From Apium graveolens (lineage: Eukaryota; Streptophyta; Magnoliopsida; Apiales; Apiaceae), in contig NC_133648.1 in NCBI RefSeq assembly GCF_009905375.1, positions 304,932,565 to 304,996,564 of the forward strand: DNA of 64,000 nucleotides. The letters run 5' to 3'. The notes under the pieces were generated by a model. The model was given only the letters and a program-made list of their open reading frames with translations, was not told the DNA's origin and made no database searches. Positions 56,912-64,000 of this stretch are shown here, in pieces (position 1 is the first letter of the stretch; each line of letters starts with the position of its first letter). The translations under genes and the position numbers were made by a program.

Positions 56912-56998
56912 CCTATTAGTAAATACCTTTTCTTTTGAACGACTATAATCCACCGTATCTCTCGTCTTCCAAAATCACCACCTCACAACTACACACAT

Positions 56999-56999
56999 C

Positions 57000-57053
<54 letters not shown>
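56999..57053. repeat. (ATT)n microsatellite
   Basis: About 17 uninterrupted ATT units, likely to be polymorphic in length. Confidence 0.95.
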
Positions 57054-57056
<3 letters not shown>

Positions 57057-57064
57057 AAAGAAGA

Positions 57065-57775
57065 AATATTAAAAATTTTGGTACAGTACCTGTTTTTTGG
57101 TACACGATGAATTTACTTATATACCCTTACATATAATTTTAATAAAATTACCTTTTATATTTCACGGGTATGAAGTATTAAAAAATACAAATTGAAAATC
57201 GATACACATGCATGTTGCCGCCAGATTTCAAACACACAACAAGGCAGTACGAAAAAAAATCATATTCTTGGTAATGGTACCTGTTTTTTGTTATACACCA
57301 ATTTTTCCTAATTACCCTCGATTAATTAGTCAATTTTAATTTTAATTCTAATTCATATCGAACTATATACTTTTTGTTGGTTGGTTAATTAGTCTGTCAA
57401 TTTTAGTTTTAATTCTAATTCTAATTCTAATTGATATTGAAGTCGCATTCATCTATCAATTTAAATTCTAATTTATATCCACCTCCATATTATTTAATTG
57501 ATGTTTAATTAAAGTTCTTCTACGAATTTAAATTCTAATTCATACTATCTATTCATCTATTTATACCATATTATAATAGAGGAAAAAATGAAAGTTTAAT
57601 CGCCGACACCTTTTTTTTATACACGATGATTTTACCGAATTATCCTTATTAAAATTATCTATTTTTTTACTTTTTTGATATAAATATGAATTATTAAAAA
57701 ATACGAATTAAAATCTCACGTACCATCCAATCTCAAACACAGCCAAGCAGTAACAACAATTCGTCAAAATCTTTC
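57065..57775. repeat. Dispersed/tandem non-coding repeat, two to three copies
   Basis: Copies at about 57065-57255 and 57595-57770 share, in order, ACC-TTTTTT-G/A-TACACGATGA-TTTAC, ATTATCCTT-like, GAATTATTAAAAAATAC and TCTCAAACACA..CAAG/CAGTA. A partial third copy is at 57268-57320 (GGTACCTGTTTTTTG, TACACCAATTTT). No coding potential. Confidence 0.6.
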
Positions 57776-58625
57776 ACTTGCGGCACCTGGATAGAACTCC
57801 TCGAACATCTAATTTTCATTATAATTTAGTTGTTTTTATTTAATTACTTTTTTAATTATTTAGTTGGCTTATTTAGTTACCATTTTTGCGCTAAATATTT
57901 AGTTACCTTTTGTTTTAGTTACCTTGTGTTTTGTTCTTATTTAATCACCTTACTTAATTCAGTAGTACTATAGATATCAATTTAAGTACCAAAATTTGTC
58001 ACAAATGTTGTGACATCGATGATTTCACAATTTGAAATAATTTTATTGGTTAAATTTATGTGAATACAGGGGGTTCATTATTATTAGTTGCATCGTAGCT
58101 AATTAGACCATAACATGTGACATTTGAGATCCGTTTTGGGTAGTAATTTGGGACCTCTAACATTATTCTATTGAATTTTTTTTTATTGTATAACTTTATT
58201 GTATTCAAATTAAAAGTAATTCATTGATCGACTCAGTACAGTGTCTCTAGCGAAATAAAACAAATATAGATATTTGTAGTAGTTTTACCTTTTTACCCTT
58301 ATATTTTACTTAATTATCATAACTTATTTAAAATTTATTTGCAATAAACACAACTATTTTACAAGCCTAACCATATTCCAATAGATAAAATATTAAAAAA
58401 TTGGTTGATAAGGTACTTTGTTAATTAATTAATTACCCTTGTATTTTTAACTCTTCTAATTTTATTTTAATTTTAAGTCATATTATTCCAATAAATTTAT
58501 TAGTTAAAGGACATTAATAAGAAAAGAAGACCAAGTAATGAAGTCATTCTTGAAAGCAAGATTCTTTCATCCTTGCGCCTCCCTACACTTTTCATTAATC
58601 TAAAAAAATATCTATAAATTATATA
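57776..58625. other. AT-rich intergenic DNA
   Basis: No gene or convincing repeat is visible. Confidence 0.5.
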
Positions 58626-59245
58626 ATGTTATAATAGCTGAAAAGTTAAAAATTTGGTCGGTATAAATATCTCAAGCAACTCATCAATTAAAAAACTATC
58701 TTTTTTATAATAGCCGAAATATTAAAATTTTGGTCAATATGAAGATCTCGGGCAATAATATATATATATATATATATAATTCTTTCGGGATAAAAAAATT
58801 GTACTATTGAATTGAGCTAAAATAAAATTAAAATTAAACTATAATTTGCGGGTCGATATAATGGTCTAACGATATAGCAAAATAATATAAAATATCCATC
58901 TCGGTTAAAATAAAATTATACTATTGATCTAAGCTAAATAAAATTCAAAGAAATCTAAATATAATTAGTGGGAGTTGGTTGAAATATTATAACGGGTCTC
59001 GGGTTAAAATAAAATATTAAATACAATTGATCTTTCTTAAAAAATTATACTATTAAATCGATCAATTACAAAATTAAATCGAAATATAAATTGTTGATTG
59101 ATATAATGATATTAGGCTAAAATAAAATATCATATTATATTCATCGGAGTAAATCAATATAATATTCAATCGAGATAAAATAAAATTAAATAATAACATC
59201 ATACATAGCACGGGTTCTAAGTTAATCAATCTTCTAATTCACGAA
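58626..59245. repeat. Degenerate repeat cluster, AT-rich
   Basis: A ~75-bp unit (AATAGC.GAAA...AATTTTGGTC.ATAT) occurs twice at about 58632-58690 and 58708-58757, then a (TA)n run at 58759-58778, then about four decayed ~110-bp units built around AAAATTATACTATTGAATCGA and TAAAATAAAATT. Nothing coding is seen. Confidence 0.5.
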
Positions 59246-59756
59246 GCGGGCATATAAAGGCGCTGCATAATTATACATGAAGTACTAAAACCGTAAAGAG
59301 CCTACAATGAGCACTACAGATATAAGAGACAACATTAAGAAAATTGCAAAATGTGTGTTTCTAATTCACTAACACTTAATATATTGGTTTACTTATTATC
59401 TCGGTGCTTTCTTTGGCTGCAATGACCTTATTCGAATCTGCAAAATTGCAAAATGTGTGTATCAAGGTCTTCCAAATCACAATTTAATTGTTAGTTCAAA
59501 TCTTTAATATCTTATACGATAAATGAGTTTGCTTCAATATAAATCAAGAGGATAAAGAACAAAATAAATTAGGAATGAAAGGAGGATTTTGAGTTTAAAC
59601 GAAGATGCACTTTTGAGTTTACATCAAGATGCTTGTCAAGATGCACCTGACATCGAAAATCTCACATGAAAAGCGAGTGAGGAAAGATGGAGGGAAGAAG
59701 GAAAGGGCAGGAAGTGAAAAAGGTAGGTGATCATGTATTAAATTGAGGAGTGGTAG
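59246..59756. other. Intergenic DNA
   Basis: A word GCAAAATGTGTGT occurs at 59345 and again at 59447. No supported gene. Confidence 0.4.
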
Positions 59757-60330
59757 TTGGAAACCAGCCTCCACCTTGAGCAGGTAATTTCGTTCGTTTC
59801 GAAAGTGTATTTTCATGTCGTATACTTTCGTGTTTTGTGTGATGACTGTCTAACCCAAACTCGAACCGTTAATGATTCGTTTCGTTTCGTGTCCGTGTAC
59901 CTTCATTTCGTATACGTTTCGTGTCGTGTTTCGTGTAATTTAAAATTAATAATAAAAATAAAGATAAATAAAAAATATATTTAAATATTAAATTTTTATT
60001 AGTCAAGTTTTAAGTCAATAAGTCATAAAGACTCAAATGCAGTCAAATCTTATGAAAATTAAATTTGAATCTATTTTGTATCTATATTCTGTAAATATTA
60101 TATGTAAAATATTATTGTAAAATATATGTATTCGTATAATTTTGATAAATTTATTTAAATATTTATATATTTCGTATATTTTCGTTTCGTGTCGTGTATT
60201 CAAATGTAAATCCAAAACCGACACTAAATTCATTCATGTACTTTCGTATTCGTGTACCAAAAATGTCAAACCAAAGTCATTATTTTTATATCGTTTTCAT
60301 GTCGTATACGAAATTATAGACTCTACCTTA
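59757..60330. repeat. Non-coding repeat rich in TTTCGTGTCGTG words
   Basis: Simple-sequence-like stretches of TTTCGTGTCGTGT at 59875-59940 and 60178-60200 flank an AT-rich core. TTTCATGTCGTATAC occurs near both edges (about 59810 and 60295) in direct orientation. It has the look of a non-autonomous repeat; the class is not determined. Confidence 0.45.
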
Positions 60331-60444
60331 ACAACACTATATGTGGAGAAGGTGCTTCGCGTAAATACGGAAAAGTCTGGAAGGCAGAAGGGTAAAATTA
60401 CCTTTAAAATTCCTACAAGTTTTATAATTTAAAGAGATTCATTA

Positions 60445-61080
60445 GAGCATCTCCAAGGGCGTAAGCCCTCAGCTAAAAAAGCACAGCCGGCAGAATTACT
60501 GTATCTAATATAGCCAATCTCTCCCATTTTCACTCTCCAACCATCCATTCTCCTTATCAACATTTATAGTTATTCTTGATATGTTGGCTATATATAGCCA
60601 AATCTGCGGCATCAATCCACGCCACATCACATGTTTTGTTATTTTTCCTCTGTCTGGCCAATAATTAGTTGCAAGCAAATGTCTATATATTAGATTTTGT
60701 TTTTTCTATATTTTTGTTTCAAATTAAAAATTTCATTTCTCATTAAATGTGTTTAAAAATATGTCACCGCTTTTAAATTTAGCTAGTTTTAATATTAATT
60801 TCTTGAAATTTAATTAATTTTTAATTTATATTTCTAAAAATATTTAATCACAATTTCAGATCTATTAACATAAATGTTAATTTATTAAAATTCAATTTTA
60901 TTGAAAAATTATTGTTCAAAATTATAATATATAATTTTTAAAATATAGCCAACCTCATTGGAGTATAATATCTTACAGGTTCAGCAAATCTTAGCCAACC
61001 ATTAATTTATATTATTATAGCCAACCATCAATTTATATTATTATAGTCAACTATTATAGATTACCCCATTGAAAATGCTC
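60445..61080. mobile_element. Tourist-like MITE (PIF/Harbinger type)
   Basis: 636 bp starting GAGCATCTCCAAGGG and ending CCCATTGAAAATGCTC, imperfect terminal inverted repeats of about 15 bp. It is flanked by TTA on both sides (60442-60444 and 61081-61083), the 3-bp target duplication of PIF/Harbinger. It has no coding capacity. The interior repeats TATAGCCAACC several times near the right end. Confidence 0.7.
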
Positions 61081-61083
61081 TTA

Positions 61084-63191
61084 AACTTGAATGCATGAGA
61101 AACAAGGAAATAATATAATAATGATTTAGGAGGGATGGTTTCCTCCTTAATAATGAAGAGGCATTTGAAGTTCCTCACTTTATAAAGAGCGAGCATCCTT
61201 GGAGCCAATTTAAGCTTTATTTCTCCAAAATTTTACTGAGGAGTCGATGTAACTAAAGTGTTGGAGTTGCTCTTGTCTTGGGTTCCCTCACCTAGTTCAT
61301 ATTTAAAACTCTTTCCACTCCCTACTTAATTTTTTATTAATATAAATCATTTTGTTTCAAATATCTACCAATATCCTATACCATTGTTACAATATTGTAA
61401 GTAAATTTAATTAAAAAAATTAACTAAAAAAACATGAATAGAGATGTTGTCGGAGATGATAAATTAATTTTATATCTTAAATTATTAGGAGGCAATTTAT
61501 TATATTATTTTTAGCAAAAATGTTAGCAAGAGCTTGTTGGAGTTCCTCTTGCCTCCAAAGTCCAAACTTTCTGTTTAAGAGTTTTTGGACTTCTGAATCT
61601 TCCTGACCCAAATGTTTTTCATCTTTTGGTGGGCTGGATAAGTTCAGGGCGTCGATCTACATTTTGAAGTCCAACAGTCATCTGATATCGCAAAAACTTC
61701 ACACTACTATAATCTGAGAAATTTTAGAGCGCTCAGGCGGTATTTTTAAAAGTTATTGATTAATTGGAATTAGTCGATGATTAGTCGCTATTTTGTAGAA
61801 AATCAAACTAATTAAGTGAAAATCGGGTCAAAAATCAGTTTTTACGAAAATCGGTCACAAATCGAGTTAATCGGTCAAAAATCGGCCTCATTGGTAAAAA
61901 TTTTAAAAAATATTTAGAAAAATAAAAAATAATATATATTTATATATTTGTAAGAAATTAAGTATATAATAATCTCATATACATATTTATTATTTTAAAT
62001 CTCAAATATTTCTCAACTCATAAGTTAGATCGTAAAAATAATATGTATTTCAGTTCAGATTGTAATAAATATTTATAATAATTTATATATATAATCATTA
62101 TAGTAAAATAATTACATTTATTATTATATATATAAAAAAATAATATTAAATTAGTTCACATTAATAATCCAATTAATCATTTTAATTAATCTCCCATTAC
62201 TCGATTAATCCGATTTCCACTTTTTACACCATTGCCCTGAGGCCGACATCAAAAGTAAAATAACTAGACGATTTTAGGACGTAATTCAAACTTAATATCG
62301 AGTTTGTGCATGTTTTTAGACTAGATAACAAACTTGACTCGGTCACAATATATCTTTGAACTCTACTGATTTGGTTCTAAATGAATTTACTCCAACTTGA
62401 TTAGTTTTTGGAATAATTTATAAGGGTTAGGTTCTAAAGATTTATGTATTTGTGTGCATTGCATCAGTTAAAAAACTGATTTCAAAATTATTAAATATTA
62501 CGTGAATTATTATTTTAATATATTTGTTAATAGAAATTAAAAATTATTTTTAATATGTGATTATAATATATCTATATATATTCATGCAATAAGTTTATTT
62601 AATAATTTTTATTCATTAATATTTATAAATTATTTAGATTTTGCACAATTTTACTTGTAAGTTTTTGATGCGTTTGGTAAATTATATATAAAAACATGAA
62701 TCATAATTATGAATAGAAACCAATTGTTAGGGTACTAATCGGGGATTAGGTAAAACAAAAATCAAATTTATTTTGACGATGAGCAACAATTATACGTGAA
62801 TTATAAAATTTTAACATTTTTATTTTTTTATCATAAATAAATCTCAATCGCTATTCTTGGACCATTTCTGTTTTGATTCTTGATACTACAGATATTGTAA
62901 ACCAATTTCGAAGTGGACAATTAACCAATAAATGAGTTAATTGGACTTTTGTACATTATCTATCACACGTCCGGATCACATGATCGGGGTCCCTTGGACT
63001 AGAAAAATGGTCCAGTACATTGCTAATTTGAGTAGTTTGGGAAACGTGACACGGAAATTCAACTAACCAAAAATCAACCACCAGTTAAGTAAAGAAGACT
63101 ACGACGCAGACTCTCAAGTGCCCCCCGGTCATCTTTATGTTTCCCCTTGCTTCATGCAACTCATCTAAGCAGAGCTTCCCCACCTTTTTAG

Positions 63192-63193
<2 letters not shown>
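61084..63193. other. Intergenic DNA with possible repeat ends
   Basis: GTTGGAGTTGCTCTTG (61262-61277) and GTTGGAGTTCCTCTTG (61536-61551) look like right ends of related MITEs, but no left partners were found. At 61735-62215 an AT-rich block contains AATCGG words and an inverted ATTAATTGG/CCAATTAAT pair. The stretch 62940-63190 is of higher complexity but has no open frame. No gene is supported. Confidence 0.45.

Positions 63194-63228
<35 letters not shown>
63194..63228. repeat. (TA)n microsatellite
   Basis: About 17 TA units followed by GGGTTTGGTCC. Confidence 0.95.
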
Positions 63229-63232
<4 letters not shown>

Positions 63233-63260
63233 TTGGTCCACAACCCAGTGATTGATGTCC

Positions 63261-63333
63261 CGCATTATTTCATTGCAGCAGACCTCCAGCAATTAGACAT
63301 TGCGGGAGTTACCTACCAAAATGAAATAATGCG
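63261..63333. repeat. Nested hairpin, GCAAT family
   Basis: Outer arms CGCATTATTTCATT (63261-63274) and AATGAAATAATGCG (63320-63333) are perfectly complementary over 14 bp. Between them CTCCAGCAAT and ATTGCGGGAG pair with one mismatch. No coding capacity. Confidence 0.85.
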
Positions 63334-63840
63334 ACAGAATTATTATTTTTATTTAATTTATAAAATAACAAAAAATTATATTTTAATGAATTAATTTTTT
63401 TTCGATAATAACGGCGTTAGAAAATATATAATTAATTTTAACAACTATTTGTTCTATATTTTCTAATTTTATTACTACTTCTCATTTATTATCAATTGTA
63501 TAATGAGTTAAAAATTTAAAAATAAATTAGATATATAATTGGAAAAATAATTAAAATATTAGTTTTAATGAAAAAAATAAAAAATCTAAGATAGTAACTG
63601 AAATGTATGAATAGAGTATTGCAAAGTATGATTGTTTATTGATCGAAAGGTGTCGACTTTTCTAAAACTTTTTTGAGTAAATTCAAATCAAACTATTTTA
63701 ATTTAAATTTTAAATATGTCAAAATTATGTATAATAACACATTTGTACTCCTTAATAAAGTTATGATGAATTAAATATTTTTTATAAATAATTTTTAATT
63801 TTAAAAAAAACAAATGAGAACAAAATAATAATAAAAAACC
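63334..63840. other. AT-rich DNA between hairpins
   Basis: No gene is seen. It is probably internal to, or lies between, the repeats that carry the hairpins. Confidence 0.4.
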
Positions 63841-63973
63841 CTCCAGCAATGAGTCATTGCGGGAGGTGTTCAGCCCAGCCCCAACATATATAAAATATTG
63901 CGGCGGGTGGTTAAAGAGCCACCTACAGCAATGTTTCATTGCACCAGCCGCAATGAAACAATGCTACAGGTGG
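63841..63973. repeat. Two further GCAATGA hairpins
   Basis: 63841-63852 pairs with 63854-63865 (CTCCAGCAATGA / TCATTGCGGGAG, one mismatch). 63919-63942 pairs with 63950-63973 over 24 bp with three mismatches and a 7-nt loop. The series may continue beyond the window. Confidence 0.85.
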
Positions 63974-64000
63974 CAAATGTTATTTTTTTTTTATTTATTA

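Noticed and set aside
61259..61560. A second Tourist-like MITE ending GTTGGAGTTGCTCTTG
   Set aside because: Two right-end-like words are present, but no left terminal repeat or matching TTA/TAA duplication could be found.
1..64000. Endogenous pararetrovirus (caulimovirid) sequence
   Set aside because: All RT regions sit in elements with integrase and LTRs or in a LINE; no movement-protein or coat-like motifs were seen.

Overview
The window looks like nuclear DNA of a eudicot plant. It is AT-rich, has no operons or bacterial signals, and about 48 kb of the 64 kb (roughly 3.2-56.9 kb, apart from a short stretch near 20 kb) is plant retrotransposon sequence. Most of it lies on the minus strand. 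I cannot name the species.

Layout: 1-3218 is AT-rich intergenic DNA with a decayed ~0.6 kb tandem repeat. 3219-8527 is an L1-type LINE (-) with an intact ORF1 and a damaged EN-RT-RNase H ORF2. 8598-19229 is Copia-1 (-), complete between two LTRs but with broken genes. 19230-21080 is host-like DNA holding the only non-transposon gene candidate, a small plant protein with an early stop. 21081-27560 is the 3' half of a Tat-type Ty3/gypsy element (Gypsy-C, -) carrying an apparently intron-containing antisense gene and a 12-unit minisatellite. 27561-29409 is the 5' LTR and gag start of an Athila-like gypsy (Gypsy-D, +). 29410-36458 is the 3' part of Copia-2 (-). 36459-49541 is Copia-3 (-), complete, with an open pol frame. 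49542-51361 is an orphan gypsy LTR. 51362-56911 is the 5' part of a second Tat-type gypsy (Gypsy-B, -). 56912-64000 is AT-rich intergenic DNA with simple repeats, a Tourist-like MITE and a hairpin family.

The insertions form a nest: Gypsy-C was hit by Gypsy-D, Gypsy-D by Copia-2, and Copia-2 by Copia-3. The right-hand halves expected beyond Copia-3 are absent. A different half-nest (orphan LTR inside Gypsy-B) sits there instead, so the region is probably an ectopic recombination product centred on Copia-3, or an assembly chimera.

The most interesting system is shared by the three Copia elements, which resemble the Sirevirus/SIRE-Maximus group: Met-tRNA primer site, long gag, long extra coding region after pol. 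(1) In each, the extra region is preceded by what reads as its own promoter: a TATAAA box, a pyrimidine-rich leader of about 100-170 nt and a strong-context ATG. (2) Copia-3 carries a short motif, ATCCGTCGA or its complement, in its LTRs, in non-coding spacer and in linkers of all three proteins, read in two different frames and often forming hairpins; Copia-2 has its own counterpart motif. (3) In Copia-1 and Copia-3, gag and pol are separated by a 38-40 nt GT...AG block whose removal would put them in one frame.
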